From Streptomyces griseochromogenes (GTDB taxonomy: Bacteria > Actinomycetota > Actinomycetes > Streptomycetales > Streptomycetaceae): a DNA stretch of 64,000 nt. The notes under the pieces were generated by a model. That model saw only the letters and a list, made by a program, of their open reading frames with translations. It was not told where the DNA came from and searched no databases. Where the stretch lies: NCBI RefSeq assembly GCF_001542625.1, contig NZ_CP016279.1, forward strand, positions 5,270,001 through 5,334,000. The letters are read 5' to 3'. Positions 1 through 8,141 of the stretch are shown piece after piece; within the stretch, counting starts at the first letter, position 1; every line of letters begins with the position of its first letter. The position numbers and the translations under genes were made by a program.

Positions 1-1
1 C

Positions 2-1453
2 GCCGTCGTGCCGGGGGAGACGCTGCGGGTCGTGGTCACCTTGGGGAGCGCAGGCAATGGAGGCGGTATGAGTGGCCTGTTCAGCCAGCGGCTGGGGAAG
101 CCGCTTCTGATCGCCGGCGGAGGCGGAGCGGGCATTTCGTATGTCGGCAATGCATACGGTGGTGCAGGCGGCGGCATCAGCGGCTCCGACGGACAGACGC
201 ACTCGGGCGGCGGGTGGACAGGCACGCCGGCGCGTGGAGCTTCGGGTGCCACCGGCGGCGCCGGCACGGTCGCTCCCCCCGGTGGCTATAGCGGAGGGCG
301 TGGCGGCAACAGCGGCCACAACGGCAGCAACGCCCCGAGCGGCTTGGGCATCGGGGGCAAGGTGCCGATCGGGGATATGGGCGGAGGCGGAGGCGGAGGC
401 CAGGGCGGTATGGGCGGTGGTGCCGGCTACGCAGGCGGCGGTGGCGGCGCCGCTTTCGGCACCAAGACCGTCTGGTTTGCCAGTGGCGGGGGTGGCGGCA
501 GCAGCTTTGTGAACGGTCCCGGCGTCACCAACGGACGCAACCTGCCCGGCAACGGCACCCGGGCAGGCGGCAAGGACGATCCCCTGTACCAGGCCCCCGT
601 CGGCGACGCGGCCAAAGGCGGCCAGGTGGTGCTCCAGTGGACGGAGTTCACGGTGACGCCCGGCGGACCCCCCGACGTGGAGCTGAGGCAGGGCGGAGGG
701 CCCGGGTACCCGGGCGTGCATGTCGAAGCCGGCGTGGCGTTCGACCCGGTGTCGGTGGCGGTGGCACTGCCCACCAGCCATGATCTGCTCTTCGGCACGC
801 AGACCCTTGCCGACTACCAGCTGACCGTCCAGAACGCTGACGGGAACACCGCCCAGTACACAGGAAGCCTGTCCGAGGACGGAACCTCGCTCACCTTCTC
901 GGACGTGGACCTTCAGCTGCCCGGGACCACGGTCATGTGGGTCGCCGTGAGCGCCGGCCACCAGGCCCCCCTCGGCGCCGGCAGCCTGACCTTCACCGTG
1001 GGAGGAAAGCCATCTCCGTCCACAACGGTCATCGTCACACCCGGCTTCACCGTCTCCCCCGGCGGAGACCCGGTGACCGCAGAACGGGAAGGAGCACCCG
1101 TCTACCCGGGGGTCGAGGTCCAGAACAGCGGCACGGAATTCATTGCACTGCAGACCGTCACCGCGACCCTGCCGGCCGATACCGCGCTCAGGTTCGGCAC
1201 CGCAGCCGGCCCCGATCACCAGCTGACCGTCTGGCAGGCCGACGGCAGCCACAGCGTGTACGTGGGAGTCCTCTCCGCCGACGGCCGGACCCTGACCTTC
1301 CCCGACGTCGACCTGGGCGTTCCCGAAGCCGGCTCCCAGTCGGTCATGTGGGTCTGCGTCACCGCCTCCGACGACACCCCCACGGGACCCACCACCGTGG
1401 CCTTCGCCATCGGCGACCGCACCTCACCCTCCACCACCATCCAGGTCATCTGA
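2..1453 (+). CDS. Glycine-rich repeat protein (5' truncated by window edge)
   Basis: The frame is already open at base 2 and the first residues match the interior of the downstream paralogue (AVVPGETLRVVV), so the true start is to the left of the window. The visible 483 residues hold a glycine-rich domain (about residues 1-210, many GGGG runs) followed by two tandem copies of a roughly 125-residue module. Each module opens with FTV(T/S)PGG and closes with SPSTT, and repeats 'LLFGTQTLADYQLTVQ' and 'FPDVDL'-type strands, which suggests a beta-sandwich. No catalytic motif is visible. The role is unknown; extracellular or surface structural use is a guess based on glycine-rich composition. It forms a tandem pair with the gene at 1687, spaced by 233 bp in which I see nothing but that gene's ribosome binding site. 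Confidence 0.8.
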   Translation, partial: AVVPGETLRVVVTLGSAGNGGGMSGLFSQRLGKPLLIAGGGGAGISYVGNAYGGAGGGISGSDGQTHSGGGWTGTPARGASGATGGAGTVAPPGGYSGGRGGNSGHNGSNAPSGLGIGGKVPIGDMGGGGGGGQGGMGGGAGYAGGGGGAAFGTKTVWFASGGGGGSSFVNGPGVTNGRNLPGNGTRAGGKDDPLYQAPVGDAAKGGQVVLQWTEFTVTPGGPPDVELRQGGGPGYPGVHVEAGVAFDPVSVAVALPTSHDLLFGTQTLADYQLTVQNADGNTAQYTGSLSEDGTSLTFSDVDLQLPGTTVMWVAVSAGHQAPLGAGSLTFTVGGKPSPSTTVIVTPGFTVSPGGDPVTAEREGAPVYPGVEVQNSGTEFIALQTVTATLPADTALRFGTAAGPDHQLTVWQADGSHSVYVGVLSADGRTLTFPDVDLGVPEAGSQSVMWVCVTASDDTPTGPTTVAFAIGDRTSPSTTIQVI

Positions 1454-1686
1454 CCTGAACATCACCTGCTTGGGGCCCTGCGCGTAGTGCCACACGCCTG
1501 TGCAGCCACGAGCAACGACCCCAGACAGACCCTGCCGGTAGGCGGGCCTCGGCCACGTCGGCGCCTTCATCTTTCATCTGCTCACCCGCGGCACCGCGCT
1601 GCGAGTCCGCTCGGCGAGGCGGGGCCCGAAGGCATCCCGGCAGGGCCAACCCCCCACCCCATACAGCAGCGAAAGGACGGCACATC

Positions 1687-3396
1687 ATGCCCCAGGAAAC
1701 CCTTCCCGCCCCCCAGCAACCGGCCAGCGTCATTGAGCCCCGCACGGCTATTGCGCAGGCCGCGAGCGCACCGATCGCTCCGTACACCCACATCCGGCGT
1801 TTCAACTATTCCGGCAGCGTTGCGGACTTCATCGTTCCCCCCGGTGTGACCACGGTCAACGCCCGTTGCTGGGGCGGCGGGGGTTGGGGAGTCGGTCTTG
1901 GGGGTGGGGGCGGCTTCGTCGCCGGAGACATCGCCGTTGTGCCGGGGGAGACGCTGCGGGTCGTGGTCGACCTAGGCGGAGGGGGTGGGGGCGGTATGAG
2001 CGGCCTGTTCAGCCAGCGGCTGGGGAAGGCTCTTCTGATCGCCGGCGGAGGCGGAGCGGGCAATAAGTATGTCCGTAATGTGCAAGGTGGTGCGGGCGGC
2101 GGCATCAGCGGTTCTAACGGAGGGACGGACTCCGGCGGCGGGTGGACAGGTACCCCTGCGCGTGGAGCTTCGGGTTCCACGGGCGGCGCCGGCGCGGTCC
2201 CTCCCCCTGCTTGGCACCTCTATCTCGGAGGACGTGGCGGCAACAACGGCCAAAACGGTGGCGCCGGCGGGGGCGGCGGGACCGTTGGGGGCAAGGTGCC
2301 GATCGGGGGTATGGGCGGAGGCGGCGGCGGAGGCGCAGGCGGGTACGGCTTGGGCGGTGGTGCCGGCTACGCGGGCGGCGGTGGCGGCACCGGTGTCGGC
2401 CGCAGCGACAGCGGCTGGTTTGCCAGTGGCGGGGGTGGCGGCAGCAGCTTTGTGACCGGTCCGGGCGTCACCAACGGACGCACCCTGGCCGGCAATGGCA
2501 CCCGGGCGGGCGGCAAGGACGATCCCCTGTACCAGTCTCCTGTCGGCGACGCGGGCAACCGCGGCCAGGTGGTGCTGCAGTGGACGGAGTTCACGGTGAC
2601 GCCCGGCGGACCGCCTGATGTGGAGCTGAGGCAGGGCGGAAGGGCCGGGTACCCGGGCGTGCATGTCGAATCCGGTGTGGCGTTCGCCCCGGTGGCGGTG
2701 GCGGTGGCCCTGCCCGCCGGCCATGGTCTGCTCTTCGGCACGCAGACCCTTGCCGACTACCAGCTGACCGTCCAGAACGCCGATGGGGAGACCGCCCAGT
2801 ACACGGGAACCCTGTCCGAGGACGGAACCTCGCTCGTCTTCGCGGACGTGGACCTGGAACTGCCCGGCACGACCGTCATGTGGGTCGCCGTGAGCGCCGG
2901 CCACGATGCCCCGCTCGGAGCCACCAGCCTGACCTTCACCGTGGGAGGAAAGACCTCCCCCTCCACCACCATCGTCGTCGCCCCGAACTTCAGCGTCTCG
3001 CCCGGCGGCGCTCCGGTAACCGCGGAGAGGGGAGGAGCGGTCGTCTACCCGGGGGTGGAGGTCAGGAACAACGGCACGGAAGCCATTCCGCTGCAGACGG
3101 TCACCGCGGTCCTCCCGGCCGATGCCGCCCTGCGGTTCGGCACCCAGACCATCGCCGATCACCAGCTGACCGTCTGGGGCTCGGACGGGAACATCACCGT
3201 GTACGCGGGAAGCATCTCCGAAGACAACCAGACACTGACCTTCCCCGACGTCGACCTGGCAATTCCCGAGGACGGATCCCAAGCGGTCATGTGGGTGGGC
3301 GTCAGCGCCTCCGACGACACACCCCAAGGCGCCACCAGCGTGGAGTTCACCGTCGGCGACCGTACCTCGCCCTCCACCACCATCAACGTCATCTGA
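1687..3396 (+). CDS. Glycine-rich repeat protein, paralogue of upstream gene
   Basis: A 569-residue protein with a full N-terminus. An AAAGGACGG ribosome binding site lies about 7 bp before the ATG. Residues 1-45 are Ala/Pro-rich with no clear signal peptide or membrane helix. Residues 45-65 (VADFIVPPGVTTVNARCWGG) are the usual opening of a glycine-rich domain. The glycine-rich region runs to about residue 300, then two tandem modules of about 125 residues follow as in the upstream paralogue. The last 480 residues align with the upstream protein over its whole visible length, so the pair arose by tandem duplication. No enzyme motif is seen. How it would be exported without a visible signal sequence is unclear. 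Function unknown. Confidence 0.85.
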   Translation: MPQETLPAPQQPASVIEPRTAIAQAASAPIAPYTHIRRFNYSGSVADFIVPPGVTTVNARCWGGGGWGVGLGGGGGFVAGDIAVVPGETLRVVVDLGGGGGGGMSGLFSQRLGKALLIAGGGGAGNKYVRNVQGGAGGGISGSNGGTDSGGGWTGTPARGASGSTGGAGAVPPPAWHLYLGGRGGNNGQNGGAGGGGGTVGGKVPIGGMGGGGGGGAGGYGLGGGAGYAGGGGGTGVGRSDSGWFASGGGGGSSFVTGPGVTNGRTLAGNGTRAGGKDDPLYQSPVGDAGNRGQVVLQWTEFTVTPGGPPDVELRQGGRAGYPGVHVESGVAFAPVAVAVALPAGHGLLFGTQTLADYQLTVQNADGETAQYTGTLSEDGTSLVFADVDLELPGTTVMWVAVSAGHDAPLGATSLTFTVGGKTSPSTTIVVAPNFSVSPGGAPVTAERGGAVVYPGVEVRNNGTEAIPLQTVTAVLPADAALRFGTQTIADHQLTVWGSDGNITVYAGSISEDNQTLTFPDVDLAIPEDGSQAVMWVGVSASDDTPQGATSVEFTVGDRTSPSTTINVI

Positions 3397-3583
3397 GCGC
3401 GGCGGCGCAACGCCTCACGCCCGCGTCCTCGAATCTGAGGCCGACAAGCCACACACCGAAGCCGCGGCCTGACCAGGCTCGCATTGTTCACCGCTGGGCC
3501 AGCAGGATCTCTGCCGGCCCAGCGGCGTCAGACTTCAGCGGAGCGGGCGACGCCGGTGAGCTGTCCCTCCCGTACGGCGACGC

Positions 3584-3840
3584 TCACGCCGCCCACTCCA
3601 GCCCGAGCGCGGCGAGGGCAGCGAGTCGTTCGGGGGTGAGCTTCGCGCGCCTCGATTTCGTGTTCGACAGGAACACTCCGAGTTTCACGGTGTGCTCCTG
3701 GCCGCCGACCACGATCGTCTCTGTGTGCCCTCTGGGGGCCTTCAGGTGCCCTTCCCGGGCCCTTGTACTGAGCGAGGGCTGCTACGCCCTTCTCGAAGGC
3801 CCCTGAGACCGCCTTGGGCGGCTTCGCGGGTGTTTTCTGT
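3584..3840 (-). pseudogene. Remnant of helicase-associated (HA) domain protein C-terminus
   Basis: Read on the minus strand, this stretch encodes 'AFEKGVAALAQY' in one frame. After a frameshift near 3750-3765 it continues in another frame as 'REGHLKAPRGHTE', then 'VKLGVFLSNTKSRRAKL' and 'LAALAALGLEWAA' and a stop at 3584-3586. That order is the standard last HA repeat and end of actinobacterial DEAD/DEAH helicases with HA domains. No helicase core is present to the right, where the sequence changes to repeats and then the tniQ gene. I read it as the 3' debris of a helicase gene, possibly one cut by insertion of the adjacent Tn7-like element. The right boundary is approximate. Confidence 0.7.
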
Positions 3841-3965
3841 GGCGTAGCCGTTGCGGTTGCTTATTGATCTTGGTTGTGACCTGCTGTTGCTCAGTTGTAC
3901 TGGGCGGTGTGTCTGTTCCGCGGGGGATGCTCATGCGGCGCCGAGGTGTGGGCGACCGGTGGTAC

Positions 3966-4027
3966 GTGAGCTGAGCTGGCTTTTTGTGCTGCGCAGTGAG
4001 CTGAGTGTGGTGCCGGTTTTTGCGCAG
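3966..4027. repeat. Tandem ~30-bp repeats beside Tn7-like operon 1 (candidate transposon-end sites)
   Basis: Two adjacent imperfect copies start with GTGAGCTGAG (3966 and 3996), continue through a T-rich tract (CTTTTTG / GGTTTTTG) and end in TGCGCA. They lie between the last gene of the operon (tniQ stop at 4103) and the helicase remnant, where the end of the element would be expected. Repeated transposase-binding sites are the hallmark of Tn7-family ends. Positions 3987-4001 read TGCTGCGCAGTGAGC, a 15-mer also found downstream of the last tniQ of operon 2 (44154-44168). The terminal TGT and a target duplication could not be fixed. The rest of 3841-4102 shows no gene. Confidence 0.4.
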
Positions 4028-4102
4028 GGTAGTTGGCACGCCTATAGGTACGGGAGTTGTCGGGCCATGTGCTGGGGCCGGGGCTGCGTCGGAGCGTGGG
4101 TT

Positions 4103-5017
4103 TCAGCGGGCGTGCAGGCGTTGCCAGAGCAGGTCGTGGTCGGCGGGTGCGAGGCGGGGCAGTTGGAGGCGGCTGGCCAATTGGTGGAGGAAGGCGGTCT
4201 GCTCTGTGCGTGTCAGGGGGTGCGGGGGCAGGCGGTCGAGGGCTGTGGCGAGGGTGAGGGTCTCGGGGTAGGTGATCAGGGCCCGGCAGGTCAGTGTGGG
4301 GGAGGCCGGGCCTGAGGCGAGGTGGGGGTTGGCGGTGGTGAGCTGTCTCAGGCGGGTGTGCCAGCGGATGTGGAGGTGCTGGTGGTGGTCGTACCAACGC
4401 GTGGTGATCGTTGTTGACCAGCTCAGGGAGGACGCCGTTGGTGGGCGGCGGGCGGTGAGGCGGGCATGGGCGAGTTCGGGGACGGAGCGGATGTCGAGGG
4501 GGGTGCGCTGTCTGGGGTCGCTGGCGGCTTGTTGGTGGCGGGTGCAGATCATGGCCCGGGGCAGGTTGGGTGCCGGGTGGATCCACGCGGGGACGGCTTT
4601 GTGCGGGCTGCGGCGGATGGTGCAGGCGGTGCACGCCGGCAGCGGCTGCACCGCGGGCTGGACGGGCTGCCAGCGGGCCAGGGCGGCGTGGGCCATGCCG
4701 ATGGAGGCGGGCGGGGGCTGGCGGGCCAGTGCGCGGGCGAGGTGTGCGGGTGGGATGCGGGTGAAGTCTGACAGGCGGCGGGCGGCTTCGGTGCTGAGGT
4801 GGATTTCGGTGGCGGGCGGGGCCGGGGAGGTGCCGGTGGCGGTGATGTGCAGGCCGTCGAGGAGCTGGGCAGCGGTCAGGTGGTAGGCGGCTGCGAGGCG
4901 GGTGAGGTAGGAGGCTGCTGTCTCGCGGGGCAGCGGCCGCACGCGCAGCGCGCCGGGCGGGATGGGCCACATGGTGCTGGCTGGTACCGCGGGGCGGCTT
5001 GCGGTGTGGGTGGTCAC
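4103..5017 (-). CDS. tniQ: TniQ-family transposition protein (operon 1, distal)
   Basis: A 304-residue protein, last gene of the operon. Its ATG overlaps the tnsC stop by 4 bp (ATGA), so the two are probably translationally coupled. The N-terminus has the TniQ pattern of a short hydrophobic lead, then 'ETAASYLTRLAAAYHLT'. A zinc motif CxxC...CxxH follows (CTAC at about 129, CTRH at about 158). TniQ/TnsD proteins link the TnsC ATPase ring to a target site or guide complex. At 304 residues it is short, close to Tn5053 TniQ or CAST TniQ rather than the longer sequence-specific TnsD. A second, longer TniQ (11152-12540) starts the same operon, so the two may have different targeting roles. Confidence 0.8.
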   Translation of the reverse strand: MTTHTASRPAVPASTMWPIPPGALRVRPLPRETAASYLTRLAAAYHLTAAQLLDGLHITATGTSPAPPATEIHLSTEAARRLSDFTRIPPAHLARALARQPPPASIGMAHAALARWQPVQPAVQPLPACTACTIRRSPHKAVPAWIHPAPNLPRAMICTRHQQAASDPRQRTPLDIRSVPELAHARLTARRPPTASSLSWSTTITTRWYDHHQHLHIRWHTRLRQLTTANPHLASGPASPTLTCRALITYPETLTLATALDRLPPHPLTRTEQTAFLHQLASRLQLPRLAPADHDLLWQRLHAR

Positions 5018-6045
5018 CGGCTGCCGGGCCGGGTGCGGCGGGTGGGGGTGCGGGGCCGGTAGTGCTCCTCGGCGAGGTGGTCCAGCGAGATGCCGTCCAG
5101 CAGCGTTTTGGTGATGCGTTCACTGCCGTCCAGGAGGGCTTCGATGGCGGCCTGGCGGATCAGGCGGGAGAGGCTGCCGATGCGTCCGGCGGTCCGTTCG
5201 TGCAGGTACGACGCCAGTCTGGGCAGGCTGCCGGTGCGGTGGGCGTGCAGGTCGAGGGCCGCTTCCAGGGCGGCGATCAGCTCGCGGAACGGCTCGCGCT
5301 CGCCGGCGCGGGCGGGCAGCGCCCCGCAGTCGATCAGAGAGGCGCGCCCGGCCAGCTGCGCGCCGCGTACCCCGGTGAACACCGCGCTGGCGGTGACGTC
5401 GATGCCCGCATAGACGAACGTGGCGCCAACGCGTTCGGTGAGGTCCTTAAGCCAGTCGGCGGCCTCCGCGCCGCTGGAGGTGCGCGGGTTGAGCCGGTGG
5501 ATCTCGTCGATCAGCACCAGCTTCACCCCGGCCGCGGTGTAGGTGTGGCAGACGGCGGTAGTGATCTGCGCGGTGGTCATGCGGGTGGTGACGGGGATGC
5601 CGAGGAAGCGGGCGAACTCGCAGGCCAGCGTCTTGGCCGTGGCGCCGGGCGGCACCAGTACGTAGGCGACGGGCACGCTGTCGTCGCCGGGGTGGGCGCG
5701 GCGGGTGTGGGCCAGGTGGCAGGTCCGCCCGACCTCGAGCAGCGCGGTTGTTTTGCCGGTGGTGGCCGGGCCGGTGACGATCAGGGACGGGCGGGCGGTG
5801 ACGTGCTGGTGGCGGCCGAGGATCATCAGGGTGCGCACGCTGCGAGAGAGGTTCTCGATGGCCGGGGTGCGCACGGTCACGAACTGTGAGTGGTAGGCCA
5901 GGCGTTCCTCCAGGGAGCGCGGTGCCTGGCCCGGCTGCGGGGGTGCGGGCGGGGCGGTGGCGGCGAACCGGGCGAACGTATCGAATGTGGTGACCGCTCC
6001 TGAGGCTGGCTCCTCGACGGCGGGTGTGGTCTCGGGGCTTTTCAC
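5014..6045 (-). CDS. tnsC: TnsC/TniB-family AAA+ transposition ATPase (operon 1)
   Basis: A 343-residue AAA+ ATPase. The Walker A motif GPATTGKTT is at about residues 92-100 and Walker B LVLIDEIHRL at about 172-181, with the catalytic Glu present. 'VGATFVYAGIDV' fits sensor 1 of TniB proteins. TnsC/TniB forms an ATP-dependent filament on target DNA and passes the site choice from TniQ to the TnsB transposase. The start overlaps the tnsB stop by 4 bp (ATGA) and the stop overlaps the tniQ start in the same way, which supports a tightly coupled tnsB-tnsC-tniQ block. Length is normal for the TniB/TnsC family. All key ATPase residues that I can read look intact. Confidence 0.9.
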   Translation of the reverse strand: MKSPETTPAVEEPASGAVTTFDTFARFAATAPPAPPQPGQAPRSLEERLAYHSQFVTVRTPAIENLSRSVRTLMILGRHQHVTARPSLIVTGPATTGKTTALLEVGRTCHLAHTRRAHPGDDSVPVAYVLVPPGATAKTLACEFARFLGIPVTTRMTTAQITTAVCHTYTAAGVKLVLIDEIHRLNPRTSSGAEAADWLKDLTERVGATFVYAGIDVTASAVFTGVRGAQLAGRASLIDCGALPARAGEREPFRELIAALEAALDLHAHRTGSLPRLASYLHERTAGRIGSLSRLIRQAAIEALLDGSERITKTLLDGISLDHLAEEHYRPRTPTRRTRPGSR

Positions 6046-8141
6046 CAGTGCTCGGCCTCCTCGAAGGCGTCATACAGCGCGAATCGGCCGGCCAGCGGGG
6101 AGAGTTCATCGTCGGCGGCGGGTCTGCCGTCATCGTCACGGGCGTGGGCTTCGACGGCGTCGAGACTGTCCTGGGCCTCCGCGTCGTCATCCGCTGCCTG
6201 TGGGCCCGCCGCTGCTGCCACTGCTGCGGACGGGGCTGCTGCCGTGGCGGGTGCGTCACGGCCGGGTAGGGGGCGGGCGTGGCGCAGGACCTGGTCGGCG
6301 GCCTCGGCCAGGTCGGCCTCGTGCTGCTCGCGGCCTGCGCGATGGTTGAGGGTGGCGCGGATGTGGCGCCAGGCGGTCTCGCCCATGGGGGCGTGGACAT
6401 GGTCGCGGTGGATCCACGGGATTTCGTGCAGGTGCCCGTCGGGCAGGCGGATGTAGATCTGCCGTACGTCGTGCGGGTTGAGGTGGACTTCCCACTTGCT
6501 GTCGGGGCCGGTGGGGGAGGGGCGGCCGCGGTGTTCGTTCAGCACGGCGTGGTCGTAGGTGCGGTAGTTGATGCGGATGCCGCGGCCGGTGATGGGGTGG
6601 AAGCGCACGGGCAGCAGTTCCAGGTAGTCGGCGCCGGTCAGCGGCAGCGGCACATACCCGGACGCGCCCAGTAGCGCGCCCCACATCTCGTTGGGGGCCA
6701 GCGCCTTCTTCGGCAGGACCGGGTGGCGCAGCCCGTCGTGGGGGCGGTGCTGCCAGACGGCTGTGACCCACTCATCGAGCAGTTCCTGCAGCTGGGCCAC
6801 GGTGAAGCGTGCTTCGTCCTCCACCGCCTGGCCGCGCACGAGGACGTGGGAGCCGGTGTAGCCGGCGACGTGCTGCGCGAACAGCGTGTTGATACTCCCG
6901 AACGTCCGCTCGACGGCGCCCTTGGCGGCCGGTGAGCGCGGCGGGGCGGGCTGCACGCTCACTCCGAGGGTTTCGCAGGCGGCCAGGAATGCGGCGGAGA
7001 CGAACACGCGCCCGCGGTCGATGACGATCGTCTCGGGCACCACCACCGGCCGCGCCGCCGCCTGCTCCAGCCGCGCGTCCAGGGCCAGCAGCCGGGCGTA
7101 GGGGACGGCGGCGTGGGCCAGGCGTAGATGGCCGGGCCAGCCGGGCCGTGCCGGTTGGGGCACGGCCATCTCCGCCAGCAGCAGCGCCGCGTCCACCGCC
7201 TGGGTGCTCTCCTCGCGCAGCACGGCCGCCACCACCGACCGCGTGGCCACATCCAGGGCGATGGTCAGCTCCGGGCGCACCGGATGGCCGTCCTCGCCGA
7301 CAGCCATCACGTCCAGGCGGGTGGTGTCGACCTGTACCAGCTCACCCGGCCGCAGTGCCACCGTCGGCGTGAACGGGCGCGCCGGCGTGGTGGTGGCGGT
7401 GCGGGCCGGGCGGCCGGGATGCTCCAGCGGATCGGCCAGGACCCGCACCAGCCGGTTGAACGTCGACGGCGCCGGCAGCGCCACCGCCTCCGGCCCGTGG
7501 GTGTCGGTGAGGATCTGCCCGGTCAGCTGGCGCAGCCCCTTCAAGGTGCCTTTGGAGCGGCCGTGCTGGCGGCGCAGTGCCTCCAGCACGGCGGCTACCA
7601 CCCGTTCATCGGCCCGCCCCGTCGCACTCGACGGCTTGCGCTGCGGGATCAGCCCCATGAGGCCGCCCGCGTGGTAGCGGGCGCGCATGCGGCGCACGGT
7701 GGCCCGGCTGACCCGCGGCCAGCCCAGCTGGGCGAGTTCGTCGGCCTTGGCCTGCTCCCGCGCGGCCATCGACTGCTGCTTGGGGTCGTATTCGGGCCGG
7801 GGTATCCCGCCGCTTGCTGGGCCGCCGGGCAACCCGGTCTCGATCTCGCGGATGTGCCGCTGCCAGGCCAGGGCCCGCTCCCGTTCCCGTGCGGGCACCG
7901 ACTCCAACAGCCCCCACGGCGGCACACCGGCGGCCGGCGAATCCACCACGGCGAACGTGGGATCGGCGAACAGGAAGGGCGCCAGCACCGAGGCCGTCTG
8001 GCCACGCTCGTCGACAAGGCGCACCGACGCACCGGCCACGGCGGCGACCTGCCACGTGCGGCCCTCGAACGTCACATACGCTCCCAGCTTCACCTGCCGG
8101 TTCCGGGCGGCGGCCACCGGACGGCCTGCGGGTGCGCTCAC
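6042..8141 (-). CDS. tnsB: TnsB/TniA-family DDE transposase, intact (operon 1)
   Basis: About 699 residues with a Mu/TnsB-type organisation: N-terminal beta and HTH domains, 'GRADERVVAAVLEALR' linker helix, retroviral integrase-like core and C-terminal Mu-C beta domain. The DDE triad is readable as D272 in VQVDTTRLD, D375 in IVIDRGRVF and E411 in GAVERTF. The C-terminal ~90 residues are Ala/Asp-rich and end in 'EEAEHW', a likely TnsC-contacting tail. The start is the GTG at 8141, which overlaps the stop of the upstream paralogue as GTGA. The frame is open much further upstream, but there it only shadows that paralogue. Its product would join transposon 3' ends to target DNA. Confidence 0.88.
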   Translation of the reverse strand: MSAPAGRPVAAARNRQVKLGAYVTFEGRTWQVAAVAGASVRLVDERGQTASVLAPFLFADPTFAVVDSPAAGVPPWGLLESVPARERERALAWQRHIREIETGLPGGPASGGIPRPEYDPKQQSMAAREQAKADELAQLGWPRVSRATVRRMRARYHAGGLMGLIPQRKPSSATGRADERVVAAVLEALRRQHGRSKGTLKGLRQLTGQILTDTHGPEAVALPAPSTFNRLVRVLADPLEHPGRPARTATTTPARPFTPTVALRPGELVQVDTTRLDVMAVGEDGHPVRPELTIALDVATRSVVAAVLREESTQAVDAALLLAEMAVPQPARPGWPGHLRLAHAAVPYARLLALDARLEQAAARPVVVPETIVIDRGRVFVSAAFLAACETLGVSVQPAPPRSPAAKGAVERTFGSINTLFAQHVAGYTGSHVLVRGQAVEDEARFTVAQLQELLDEWVTAVWQHRPHDGLRHPVLPKKALAPNEMWGALLGASGYVPLPLTGADYLELLPVRFHPITGRGIRINYRTYDHAVLNEHRGRPSPTGPDSKWEVHLNPHDVRQIYIRLPDGHLHEIPWIHRDHVHAPMGETAWRHIRATLNHRAGREQHEADLAEAADQVLRHARPLPGRDAPATAAAPSAAVAAAAGPQAADDDAEAQDSLDAVEAHARDDDGRPAADDELSPLAGRFALYDAFEEAEHW

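Noticed and set aside
1972..3327. A 451-codon minus-strand frame opposite the glycine-rich gene
   Set aside because: It is an antisense shadow of repeats; composition is random-like and the plus frame aligns with its paralogue.
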